Assembly: GCF_000378625.1 (NCBI RefSeq)
Contig: NZ_KB905163.1
Span: 299,175-363,174 of the forward strand
DNA from: Colwellia piezophila ATCC BAA-637
GTDB lineage: Bacteria; Pseudomonadota; Gammaproteobacteria; Enterobacterales; Alteromonadaceae
DNA length: 64,000 nucleotides
Reading direction: 5' to 3'
The position numbers and the translations under genes were made by a program. Below are positions 28,530 through 37,417 of this stretch, one piece after another (the stretch's first letter is position 1; each line of letters starts with the position of its first letter). The notes under the pieces were generated by a model that made no database searches, was not told where the DNA came from, and saw only the letters and a program-made list of their open reading frames with translations.

Positions 28530-29987
28530 CTAGTCATTTTTTTGTTGTCTGGTGTAGTCAAAAACCAACGCGCCTAAGGTTTTAATCGCATTTTCAACAT
28601 CTTGCCCCCACTTCACCCCATAGCTAACTCGCATATAATTTTGGTATTTTCCTGAGGGCGAGAATACCGCTCCTGGAGCAAAACTTACCCCTTGAGCTAA
28701 TGCTTGTTGAAAAAATGCACTGGTATTGACGTGTGATTGGCAACGTAACCAAAGCACACTGCCCCCTTGGGGTTTAGAGATACACACTTCTTTAGGGAAA
28801 TACTCAGCAATGAGCGCTCGCATGCGTTCACAGTTATAAGCTAAGGTTTTTCTCAACACACACAGGTGGCGGTCATAATCCCCGCTGAGTAAGTACTCAT
28901 TTAAGGTCCACTGTTGCAACATAGGTGTCGAGGCCGACTGAGCACGTTTAATACGCTTGGCCTGCTCTTCAAATTTACCTGGCAATAACCAACCAATACG
29001 ATAGCCTGGCGCTGCTGTTTTTGAAAACGATGAACAGGTCATCACCAGACCTTTTTCAGAATAAAGTTGCGCCGGTTTAGGCTTTTTATCGGTGAAATAT
29101 ATTTCGCTGTAAACATCATCTTCAATTAAGGGAATATCATGCTGCTCTAATAGCGTCACCATTGCTTGGCGTTGCTCATCGCTTTTCATTGAACCGAGCG
29201 GATTATTTATCGCGGTTGAAAATAAACAGGCGGTAATATTATGCTGTGAAATTGCCACGGATAGCTCATCTAAACCAACGCCATCCTCGGTACAGGTATA
29301 CACTTCTAGGGCTTTCATGCCGAGCGTTTCAATCAGTTCGATAATGCCAAAAAAGCACGGTGATTCAATAGCAATAATATCGCCACGTTTGGCTACACAT
29401 TGTAGTGCAATGGATAGTGCTTCTTGGGCACCGTTAGTAATAACAATATCAGCCGGATTTACCTCGACACCTTGATCTTGGTACCTAAACGCCAACTGCA
29501 TCCGCAATTTGGCATCACCGGTAACAGGGCCATAACTCACTGCTTTTTCAGAGACTTTGCTTAACACAGAGCGCATTAATCTGGCGAGCGCTTTATCGGG
29601 TGGGTGAGCTTGAATGGGGTTGGAAATACCTAAGGCAACCGTATCAGGTAGATGTACGGCTGCATGAACTTGCTCAATCATACTGCGACCTTGCACTTCG
29701 GCGGGTTTACATTGCGCCCATTTTGCCGGACGAGGTTGTAATGTCCGCGCTTGTACCGCTTGCAAATAATAACCCGATTGTGGTCTGGCACTGACCCGAC
29801 CTTGTCGCTCTAATTCGATATAAGCTTGCTTGACCGTTGGCACACTGATTTCAAACTGACGGCTCAACTTTCGTAAACTCGGTAATTTATCACCGGGTTG
29901 CAAAGCACCAATTTTTTGTTGGTGTTCTATAAAATCAATAACTTGCTGATACAAATAAGCCGAAGAGCTTTTATCTAATAATTTCAT
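28530..29987 (-). CDS. MocR-type regulator: GntR winged helix fused to an aminotransferase-like domain
   Basis: The 485-residue protein joins an N-terminal GntR winged helix (about 10-75, with LPSLRKLSRQFEISVPTVKQ) to a class-I aminotransferase fold whose PLP-binding Lys is in CSSFSKTAAPGYRIGW. MocR proteins sense amino-acid-like or PLP ligands and usually control a neighbouring divergent gene. Here that is the DMT exporter at 30132 (starts 144 bases apart), so it may control amino-acid export; this is inferred. The close relative PdxR would be expected beside pyridoxal synthesis genes, which are absent. Confidence 0.9.
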   Translation of the reverse strand: MKLLDKSSSAYLYQQVIDFIEHQQKIGALQPGDKLPSLRKLSRQFEISVPTVKQAYIELERQGRVSARPQSGYYLQAVQARTLQPRPAKWAQCKPAEVQGRSMIEQVHAAVHLPDTVALGISNPIQAHPPDKALARLMRSVLSKVSEKAVSYGPVTGDAKLRMQLAFRYQDQGVEVNPADIVITNGAQEALSIALQCVAKRGDIIAIESPCFFGIIELIETLGMKALEVYTCTEDGVGLDELSVAISQHNITACLFSTAINNPLGSMKSDEQRQAMVTLLEQHDIPLIEDDVYSEIYFTDKKPKPAQLYSEKGLVMTCSSFSKTAAPGYRIGWLLPGKFEEQAKRIKRAQSASTPMLQQWTLNEYLLSGDYDRHLCVLRKTLAYNCERMRALIAEYFPKEVCISKPQGGSVLWLRCQSHVNTSAFFQQALAQGVSFAPGAVFSPSGKYQNYMRVSYGVKWGQDVENAIKTLGALVFDYTRQQKND

Positions 29988-30131
29988 CTGTTTTTTCTCA
30001 TCACCGGTGTTTTGATCACTTTAAAACTGTATAGGTTACATTTTCAGTTTTCTGTACATGTTATTAAATCAAATTATCATTACAATGTCACCCTTATCCG
30101 GTCAGTTCTCAGTTATGGGGTGTTAAATTTA

Positions 30132-31064
30132 ATGAGCAATAATCTTTTATATGTGATCACGGTAATTATTTGGGGTTCAACCTGGATTGCCATTAATTAT
30201 CAATTAGGTGATGTCGCCCCTGTCGTATCGATTGTTTATCGCTTTGGCTTAGCTGCGTTAATTATGTTTGCTTACTGTCGCTATAAGAAGTTACCGCTGT
30301 CATTTTCAGCCAAACAGCATATTCAGTTATTTGCTTTTGGATTGACCTTATTTGGCTGTAATTATTACTTACTGTATAACGCGCAAGCTCATATTAACTC
30401 TGCCCTAACCAGCATCGCTTTTTCCACCTTGATGATTGTCAATATACTCAATGCTCGCCTTTGGTTTAAAACCCATATTTCTAGGCAAGTCTATTTAGGT
30501 GGCGCCTTGGGTTTAGTGGGTATTGTCACTTTATTTTGGCCACAGATAAGCAACGTGCAATTGGGTGATAGTACTTTATTAGGCTTAGGTTTATGTATGG
30601 TTGGCGTACTGTTCGCTTCGACCGGCAATATGATTTCCATTAAAAATCAGCATAATAATATGCCGGTATTGCCTGCCACCGCTTGGGGCATGCTGTATGG
30701 CTCTTTTTTTATGCTGGTGCTGGCACTTGTTCAGGGACAAAGCTTTAACTTTTCTTTTACCTTTGAATACATCAGCTCATTATTATATTTATCAATCTTC
30801 GGTTCTGTTATCGCCTTTGGTTGTTATTTAACGTTATTGGCGCGAATTGGTGCCCATAAAGCGTCTTATGCGACCATTATGTTTCCTGCCGTAGCAGTAG
30901 TTATTTCAAGTTTTGTCGAAGGCTTTACTTGGGATAGTTTTACTTATGTTGGCTTAAGTTTAATGCTGGCAGGTAACTTAGTGGTATTGGCAAAGTCGCC
31001 AAAAAAGAGAAGCAGCAAAAAATCAGACCAAGCCACTTCATTGACCGAAGCTGTCAAAAGTTGA
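30132..31064 (+). CDS. DMT-superfamily EamA transporter
   Basis: From the ATG at 30132 the protein is 310 residues with ten hydrophobic segments and two EamA repeats, beginning NNLLYVITVIIWGSTWIAIN, the usual EamA start. The open frame extends back to 30012, but the extra 40 residues are not typical of the family, so they were left out. Such proteins commonly export amino acids or metabolites. A basic Lys/Ser tail ends the protein. Divergence from a MocR regulator suggests paired control. Confidence 0.88.
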   Translation: MSNNLLYVITVIIWGSTWIAINYQLGDVAPVVSIVYRFGLAALIMFAYCRYKKLPLSFSAKQHIQLFAFGLTLFGCNYYLLYNAQAHINSALTSIAFSTLMIVNILNARLWFKTHISRQVYLGGALGLVGIVTLFWPQISNVQLGDSTLLGLGLCMVGVLFASTGNMISIKNQHNNMPVLPATAWGMLYGSFFMLVLALVQGQSFNFSFTFEYISSLLYLSIFGSVIAFGCYLTLLARIGAHKASYATIMFPAVAVVISSFVEGFTWDSFTYVGLSLMLAGNLVVLAKSPKKRSSKKSDQATSLTEAVKS

Positions 31065-31184
31065 TTAACTGCCCTGAGGCACTAGCGGGGTTTGGACGAC
31101 AAAGTATGACGAGCTTAACCCCAAGCATTACCAAGTAAACACTTAAGGGTTAAGCCCAACATGTATCAATCAGCACAATAGTAA

Positions 31185-33806
31185 TTAGCCACCGATAGGT
31201 GAGCCTGGAGGCATAGCTATTTTACTGGCCGGTAGCGCAAGTTTGTTTTGCTTTAAGCTAAACTTAATTTGCTGCTCAAGTAAAATAAACTGCGCAGATA
31301 AAGCTGAATATCTGCGACTATCATTATTATCATCAAGCCACTCGGTTAAGTCGACCAAGCTAACAAAAATCTCACTACGTACTTCAGGTACGACATTATC
31401 TTCATGCCATAGTGTCAACAGTTGCTCAACAACTTGTTGGTTCACTCTTTGCTGAACTAACAACGCTAAACCGCTCTCTGGGCCTTGCTTAATGGTGCTA
31501 TTAAGCAGCTGGGTAATAACCTGCTGTACGGAAAAAATGGCATTAACTTGTTGACCACGACCATTACCTGGCTGGTAACGCGCCGCTTGTTGTTGTAAAC
31601 GTGCTAAGCGTTGCTTATTTAATAATAATGATAAGGTATGCTTGGCACTTGCTTGTGCAGCACTAATGGCATCAAAGGTAATGCCGGTTTGTGAAACGAA
31701 ACTCTCTCTTGTGCGCGCATAACCATAAGCTTTAGGTGGAATAAGGCTAATAATATCTTCTGATAAGGTTAAAAAGTCACTATCTAACGTTGCTAAAAGC
31801 GCGCTTAAGGCTTGCTGTTGCATAGCCGCTGAAACTGCTTGCACACGCTGCTGCTCTGCATCAATATCACTTGCGCCTTCAGCGTAGAACTCTTCAGCAC
31901 TTTCAACACCATCAACCGCATTACTTGTTTTTTCGGTATAAGATTTCTTTACTTCATAGGCACTCTTTACTTCATAGGCATAATCGACACCCGCAATGAG
32001 TTTTGCCGTTGCTTCAACCTGATAGCGGTGAAAGTTATAAATAGGCACTAATGCCTGTTCTAATTCTGATAGCGGTGTATTGGGCGCAATAGAATTTAAG
32101 CCAAAGTTCTCTAGAGCTTTCGCGCGCACCTTCATTACCCGAGTTAATTCTTGCGCGGCATTACTACCGTTATCCCACAAATGACCGGTATTATGCGCAC
32201 CCGATGCTGGACGAGCATCAGGGTCTGAAACATATAACAACCCTTGTGCTTGGGTTTGTTTAATAAGCCTTGCGAGGTATTGGGCTTCGCTAACATTTTC
32301 TTGTTGTGCATAATCACCATAACCATAAGCGATAACATACTTATCCCACAGGCCAATATTTTCTTTATAGGCTTGAGACAAATCAATCTCACCTTGCTCA
32401 TCTAAGGTAATAAATGGGTGAGGATAATCCATTACCGAGGCACGATCATTGACACTCGCAGCAAAGTTATGAGCAATACCTAAGGTATGACCTACTTCAT
32501 GCGCTGATAATTGGCGAATACGGGCCAATGCCATGGCTTGCATCGCGCTAGTATCTGTAGGCTCTCCAGTTGCATTATTACCTTCATTATTAGTAAAGGG
32601 TGAAGTCAAACCTAAGGCGATCAAATAATCTTGTCTAACGCGTAATGAGCCTAAAGTGACATGACCTTTGATAATCTCCCCGGTGCGAGGATCAATGACC
32701 GAGCTACCATAAGACCAACCTCGGGTTGCCCGATGCACCCATTGAATAACGTTATAACGTACGTCCATGGGATCAGCATCTTCAGGTAATATTTTCACTT
32801 GAAACGCATCTTGGTAACCAATATCACTAAAGGCTTGCTGCCACCACATGGCACCCTCAATTAGCGCAGTGCGAATAGGCTCGGGCACACCGGCATCAAG
32901 ATAATAAACAATGGGTTCAACCGCTGCACTACTAGAGGCTTTAGGATCTTTTTTTGCTAAGCGGTGACGAGGAATCAAACGTTTAATTAACGGCTCATCG
33001 ATAGCACTGGCGTAATCGGCATATTCTATTGACCAATAACCACTGTAAGGATGGAACTGACGGGTTTGATAGTTGTTGTCAGGTAATTTTATTAATGAAT
33101 GATGTAAGTTTACCGTTATGGCACTAGGGTCTGGAGTTACCGCTTTTAAATACTTACCCGCTCCGGTACCTTTATAAGTCACCGTTGCTTCTAACTCGGT
33201 ATTATCTGGAAAAGCTTTGGTGCGTTTATAATACAAGCCACTGCGACTTTCATCTATTTTAAAACTGCCCTGCTTAGCTTTTTTTAATCTCTGGCTAATA
33301 TTATGGATATCGGACAAGAGAAACGGCGTGTAATCTATTAATACTTTACGGGTGCCTTTAGCTGGATTTTTATTGACATTTTTACTGCTAGCCACCACCT
33401 TAAAACCCCAAATAATAGAGCTAGCAAAGGCCTCATCAACCGCCTGTTGCTCTAATGGGTTGTTAGAACTTGCCCGATAATAGGGATTCAACTGCCTTAA
33501 AAAGACTTTATTACCTACTCGTTCAAATTGTACCAAACGGGTATCACCTAGCTGGCCTCGGTCTAAACCAATATCATTAGAGCCAATACCGTGCGGCAAA
33601 CTTGACTGAAATAAGAACTCTTGCTCGAATTGCTCTATCTGCAAATAAACTTTGCCTTCGTCTTCATCATGATAAAAAGAAAAATAGCCCTGCTGTAAGG
33701 TTTTATCTTTTATAAAATCAGCAAAATTCGCGTTATTAACATCAGCAGCGTTGGCGGTAAAAGCCAAGCTAAGACATAAAAATATTAAGCAACCAACAAA
33801 ATTCAT
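31185..33806 (-). CDS. Secreted zinc-dependent metalloprotease, DUF5117/DUF4953 type
   Basis: The 873-residue protein has a signal peptide (first 20 residues, ending ANA-A) and the zincin motif HEVGHTLGIAHN (HExxHxxGxxH) at about residue 435, followed by the Met-turn-like VMDYPHPF. The N-terminal part matches the DUF5117 pattern and the catalytic and C-terminal parts the DUF4953 pattern, as in large exported proteases common in Alteromonadales and Bacteroidetes. Its substrate is unknown. It may leave the cell through the type II system encoded at 1-10900, but no evidence decides this. It is divergent from fbp. Confidence 0.9.
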   Translation of the reverse strand: MNFVGCLIFLCLSLAFTANAADVNNANFADFIKDKTLQQGYFSFYHDEDEGKVYLQIEQFEQEFLFQSSLPHGIGSNDIGLDRGQLGDTRLVQFERVGNKVFLRQLNPYYRASSNNPLEQQAVDEAFASSIIWGFKVVASSKNVNKNPAKGTRKVLIDYTPFLLSDIHNISQRLKKAKQGSFKIDESRSGLYYKRTKAFPDNTELEATVTYKGTGAGKYLKAVTPDPSAITVNLHHSLIKLPDNNYQTRQFHPYSGYWSIEYADYASAIDEPLIKRLIPRHRLAKKDPKASSSAAVEPIVYYLDAGVPEPIRTALIEGAMWWQQAFSDIGYQDAFQVKILPEDADPMDVRYNVIQWVHRATRGWSYGSSVIDPRTGEIIKGHVTLGSLRVRQDYLIALGLTSPFTNNEGNNATGEPTDTSAMQAMALARIRQLSAHEVGHTLGIAHNFAASVNDRASVMDYPHPFITLDEQGEIDLSQAYKENIGLWDKYVIAYGYGDYAQQENVSEAQYLARLIKQTQAQGLLYVSDPDARPASGAHNTGHLWDNGSNAAQELTRVMKVRAKALENFGLNSIAPNTPLSELEQALVPIYNFHRYQVEATAKLIAGVDYAYEVKSAYEVKKSYTEKTSNAVDGVESAEEFYAEGASDIDAEQQRVQAVSAAMQQQALSALLATLDSDFLTLSEDIISLIPPKAYGYARTRESFVSQTGITFDAISAAQASAKHTLSLLLNKQRLARLQQQAARYQPGNGRGQQVNAIFSVQQVITQLLNSTIKQGPESGLALLVQQRVNQQVVEQLLTLWHEDNVVPEVRSEIFVSLVDLTEWLDDNNDSRRYSALSAQFILLEQQIKFSLKQNKLALPASKIAMPPGSPIGG

Positions 33807-33846
33807 ATTATTTCCTTTTAAATGGGGAGCAGTACAGAGTATGCGA

Positions 33847-33889
33847 TATACCCATAACCAATCAGGTACTTTAATTGGCTATGGGTATA
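33847..33889. promoter_or_regulatory. Long inverted repeat between the metalloprotease gene and fbp
   Basis: TATACCCATAACCAAT (33847-33862) and ATTGGCTATGGGTATA (33874-33889) are 16-base arms with one mismatch around an 11-base spacer. It lies 40 bases before the metalloprotease start, in the 295-base gap shared with divergent fbp. The position suits an operator, or a repeat of the TATACCC-headed class. The rest of the gap shows nothing else recognisable. Confidence 0.45.
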
Positions 33890-34101
33890 AATGATAACCT
33901 CACTACATTAATCAATAAACACCAACGAAATAACAAGGAAATGCTACTAAGATCAGCCTTAAGCTTGCTATAATTATCGGCAATGTCATTTAGAATTGTT
34001 TACTAAAAACATTCATAAGTGATGATAAACACCTGTCTGCCATTATCATTGGCAAATTTTATAAAGTATACAATTAACTTTAAAGTAATTTAGGTAACCT
34101 A

Positions 34102-35070
34102 ATGCAACGACTAGCTCCAGCTTTACGTCAAGACAATGTACCTCTTGATTTAATTTCATTAATAAAAACTATTTTAGCTGCCACCAAAGAGATTTCATTT
34201 CGTGTTAGCCAAGGTCACTTAGGTGATGTGATGGGCTCAACCCTTGATGAAAACATTCAAGGTGAAGTGCAGAAACACCTAGATGTCGTTGCCAACGAAT
34301 TATTCAAAGATATTTTACTTGAGTCTGGTTTTGTTAAAGCCATTTCTTCAGAAGAAGAAGATCACTCAGTTGCTGGTGATGAGAACGGTAAATATATTGT
34401 TTCTTTCGATCCTCTTGATGGTAGCTCGAACATCGATATCAACTCATTAATTGGTACTATTTTCTCAATTCATGAAGCGCCTGAAGATATTAAAGCTGGC
34501 GATGATAATATGTTTAAACAAGCAGGTCACAAACAAGTATGTGCAGGTTATGTACTTTATGGCCCGTCAACCATGTTAGTGATGACCACTGGTAGTGGCA
34601 CACACTTTTATGTACTAGACAGAACCCATGGTGGTTACTTGTTAGTAGAACGTAATGTGCAAGTACCAACCGATACTCAAGAGTTTGCGATAAACATGTC
34701 TAACCAGCGTTTTTGGCAGCCCGCCATGCAAAATTATATTAACGATTTACTTGCTGGAGATACTGGCCCACGTGGTAAAAATTTCAATATGCGCTGGATT
34801 GCTGCCATGGTTGGTGATATTCATCGAGTATTATGTCGCGGTGGTATCTTCACTTATCCTGCCGATAGCAGAAAACCTGAGCAACCATACAAATTACGTT
34901 TAATGTATGAAGCCAATCCAATGGCATTTTTACTTGAGCAAGCGGGTGGCTTAGCCATGACCAGCCAAGGTCGTATTATGGATATCGAACCTGATAGTAT
35001 TCATCAACGTGTTGAAGTGATCATGGGCTCTAAAAACGAAGTAGAAAAATGTTTAAGCTACTACAAATAA
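34102..35070 (+). CDS. fbp: Fructose-1,6-bisphosphatase class I
   Basis: This enzyme removes the 1-phosphate of fructose-1,6-bisphosphate in gluconeogenesis. The 322-residue protein has the metal-binding signature [12 protein letters not shown], the EEEDHSV acidic cluster and the substrate region [14 protein letters not shown]. Length and motifs fit class I. An AGGTAA ribosome-binding site lies 6 bases before the ATG. With pckA it gives the window two key gluconeogenic enzymes. A strong terminator follows. Confidence 0.97.
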   Translation: MQRLAPALRQDNVPLDLISLIKTILAATKEISFRVSQGHLGDVMGSTLDENIQGEVQKHLDVVANELFKDILLESGFVKAISSEEEDHSVAGDENGKYIVSFDPLDGSSNIDINSLIGTIFSIHEAPEDIKAGDDNMFKQAGHKQVCAGYVLYGPSTMLVMTTGSGTHFYVLDRTHGGYLLVERNVQVPTDTQEFAINMSNQRFWQPAMQNYINDLLAGDTGPRGKNFNMRWIAAMVGDIHRVLCRGGIFTYPADSRKPEQPYKLRLMYEANPMAFLLEQAGGLAMTSQGRIMDIEPDSIHQRVEVIMGSKNEVEKCLSYYK

Positions 35071-35092
35071 TGTAGGCTAAAAACTCGCTACT

Positions 35093-35129
35093 AAAAAAGG
35101 CTTATTGCATCACTGCAATAAGCCTTTTT
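35093..35129. terminator. Terminator of fbp
   Basis: AAAAAAGGCTTATTGCA and TGCAATAAGCCTTTTT form a long stem with a 4-base loop, with A- and T-runs outside. It can also serve the convergent DUF945 gene. A small additional dyad (CTCAGC-TTG-GCTGAG) lies at 35172-35186. Confidence 0.93.
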
Positions 35130-35191
35130 GTTTCAGCTGCATTTGAGCAGCTAACGTCGACAGCAACTAACCTCAGCTTGGCTGAGCAGTG

Positions 35192-36481
35192 TTAGAGCGC
35201 AAACGCTTTACCGTTAATGGTTAGCTGACTTTCTATATATTTTGCTTCAAAGCTTATATCGTTTTCTTGCTGAGTTAAATAACCTTGCTCAACAAAGTTA
35301 TTTACCATAGCTGCTATGCCTAAATGAGTTAAGTAAGCCAAAGGCACCTTACCCTTAGCATCAGCTTCTAAAGCCATAATTAACGCCATAGAGTCTAAGT
35401 TATTAATATCAAACAAATCTTTATTGATGCTAAAGTTAAACTCGCTAGCAATTTTCCCTTGCTCGGTAACAACACTTAAATCAGTAACTTTCAAGCTAGG
35501 GTTCTTCGCCAAAACTTTATCGACAACGACTGACAAGGCAGCTAACAATTCTTCAGAATTATCATCTCCGACTAGCCCCGTAGATAAGCTCGCTATGGTA
35601 TGGTTTAATTCTTGTAAAGCATTAATATCTATATTGGCTAGTACTATTTCTAAATTCGGCTCTGTAAAGCTCTGACCTGATGCACTAATTTCGTCTGCGT
35701 AATATTGCAGTCTTAGTGCTAATAAATCTTTATCGAGTGAAACTTCACTCTTTAATCCGGCATGCTTTAAGGAGAAAATATGACTGCTCTGCTCATATAT
35801 ATCAATATTTTCAACCTTGAAAGTCGCATCGCCGGTTAAAATAGCAGTGCCTTGTAAATAATCGCCACTAACAACCTTTTGCTCGGTAGACATGGTAACA
35901 GTACCAATAACAAAACGTTGTGTTGCATCTTTAACTTCCAGACCACCCCAAGAGAAATCACCACTAATATGTTCATTATTAATCAGGGTAAATTGTGCCG
36001 CAACAGCCTTTGCTACGATGACACTTTCTCCTTCTTCATAGCTCATTTCATCGGTATTAATAAAAGTGGTAACATCTTTATTAAAACTAAGTAAGGCGCC
36101 TAAATGCATATTTTCGTTAATAAGTTTAATGATTTTCTCATCAAGCTCGGCCGCTGAGAATTTAAACTTCACCGCTGAATAACCTAAACCTAAGTGCCAA
36201 CCTTGCTTAGTGATAATAATAGGGCCAAAAGAAAGCTCTTCTGCTAATAAAAAGGTTACGTCAGCAAAGCCATCATCTTCAAGAGAAAGCCTCAGCTCTG
36301 AGCTGACTTGCGCACCAAACCAACCACTGTCATATTGATGAGTCGTTAAGCTAATACCGTCAATGGCATTGAGTTCAACGAGCATTTTTTCTCGTTCATC
36401 TTCAACGACAGAGCCAATAAATTTTGGCGAAATAAGTAAACTTGCTAAGATTAAGATCACAGCAATGGATAAATTTTTCAT
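35192..36481 (-). CDS. DUF945 (YdgA-like) envelope protein
   Basis: The 429-residue protein has an N-terminal signal or anchor (LSIAVILILASLLISP), then the DUF945 pattern: EREKMLVELNAIDGISLTTH followed by YDSGWFGAQVSSELRL, and a body of beta-rich repeats. YdgA-family proteins are periplasmic or membrane-bound with unclear function. Located between convergent fbp and upstream rlmB, with its own 129-base upstream gap, it is probably transcribed alone. Confidence 0.8.
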   Translation of the reverse strand: MKNLSIAVILILASLLISPKFIGSVVEDEREKMLVELNAIDGISLTTHQYDSGWFGAQVSSELRLSLEDDGFADVTFLLAEELSFGPIIITKQGWHLGLGYSAVKFKFSAAELDEKIIKLINENMHLGALLSFNKDVTTFINTDEMSYEEGESVIVAKAVAAQFTLINNEHISGDFSWGGLEVKDATQRFVIGTVTMSTEQKVVSGDYLQGTAILTGDATFKVENIDIYEQSSHIFSLKHAGLKSEVSLDKDLLALRLQYYADEISASGQSFTEPNLEIVLANIDINALQELNHTIASLSTGLVGDDNSEELLAALSVVVDKVLAKNPSLKVTDLSVVTEQGKIASEFNFSINKDLFDINNLDSMALIMALEADAKGKVPLAYLTHLGIAAMVNNFVEQGYLTQQENDISFEAKYIESQLTINGKAFAL

Positions 36482-36610
36482 TGGTAAATATTCCCTTTTA
36501 GTATTATTTCTACTTACCTAACGGCCAACTTCAGCCACAACCGTATAACAAACCTCATCATACGTTTACTATAAGTAACCTGAACTCTGGATAAGTAGAA
36601 TGATCCATCA

Positions 36611-37366
36611 TTAAATTGAGCGTTGGCGTACCATTTCAAACAAGCAAATGCCTGTTGCTACTGATACATTTAAACTAGAAACTGTGCCTGCCATAGGCAG
36701 TTTAACGAGTTGATCGCAATTTTCGCGTGTTAATCTGCGCATGCCTTTACCTTCTGCGCCCATCACTAATGCCATAGGCCCAGAGAGTTGAATGTCATAT
36801 AAACAGGTATCTGTTTCTCCTGCCGTACCGACAATCCAAACACCTTGTTTTTGCAACTGCTTCATTGTTCTTGATAAGTTAGTTACTTGCACAAGTGGCA
36901 CACTTTCAACTGCACCGACGGCAACTTTACGCACGGTTGGGGTAATTTGTGCCGCATTGTCTTTTGGTACTATTATGGCTTGTACACCAGCAGCATCAGC
37001 ATTACGTAAACAAGCACCAAGGTTATGTGGGTCAGTAACACCATCTAAGATAAGTAAAAATGGTGGTATCCCTTTTTTCTCGGCCGCTTGTAAAATGTCA
37101 TCTATATCATTTTCGGTATAGGCTTTTCCGGGTCTTACTCGGGCAACTACGCCTTGGTGTTGCTCACCATCACTTTTTTCATCCAATACTTTACGACTGG
37201 TCAATTGAGTACCAATGCCGTATTTTCGTGATAAATTAATGATTGGCATCATACGGTCATCTTCACGACCTTTGAGTAAGAATAGTTCAATAAACCGTTC
37301 AGGTGCTGCGTTAATAAGGGCATTAACTGCGTGAATACCAAAAACTAATTCTTCATTTTTCGCCAT
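36611..37366 (-). CDS. rlmB: 23S rRNA (guanosine-2'-O-)-methyltransferase RlmB
   Basis: RlmB methylates the 2'-O of G2251 in the 23S rRNA peptidyl-transferase loop. The 251-residue SPOUT enzyme has an N-terminal substrate-binding domain and the three SPOUT motifs: [34 protein letters not shown] and [18 protein letters not shown]. Length is typical. It follows rnr by 51 bases, the conserved rnr-rlmB operon. Confidence 0.97.
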   Translation of the reverse strand: MAKNEELVFGIHAVNALINAAPERFIELFLLKGREDDRMMPIINLSRKYGIGTQLTSRKVLDEKSDGEQHQGVVARVRPGKAYTENDIDDILQAAEKKGIPPFLLILDGVTDPHNLGACLRNADAAGVQAIIVPKDNAAQITPTVRKVAVGAVESVPLVQVTNLSRTMKQLQKQGVWIVGTAGETDTCLYDIQLSGPMALVMGAEGKGMRRLTRENCDQLVKLPMAGTVSSLNVSVATGICLFEMVRQRSI

Positions 37367-37417
37367 GATTTTTCTCTGTCTTTAAATTAATAACCTAAGT
37401 GATAAACTGCTTTGTAG

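Noticed and set aside
29988..30131. Use of the upstream start at 30012 for the DMT transporter
   Set aside because: The added 40 residues do not look like the family. The ATG at 30132 begins exactly at the first EamA helix.
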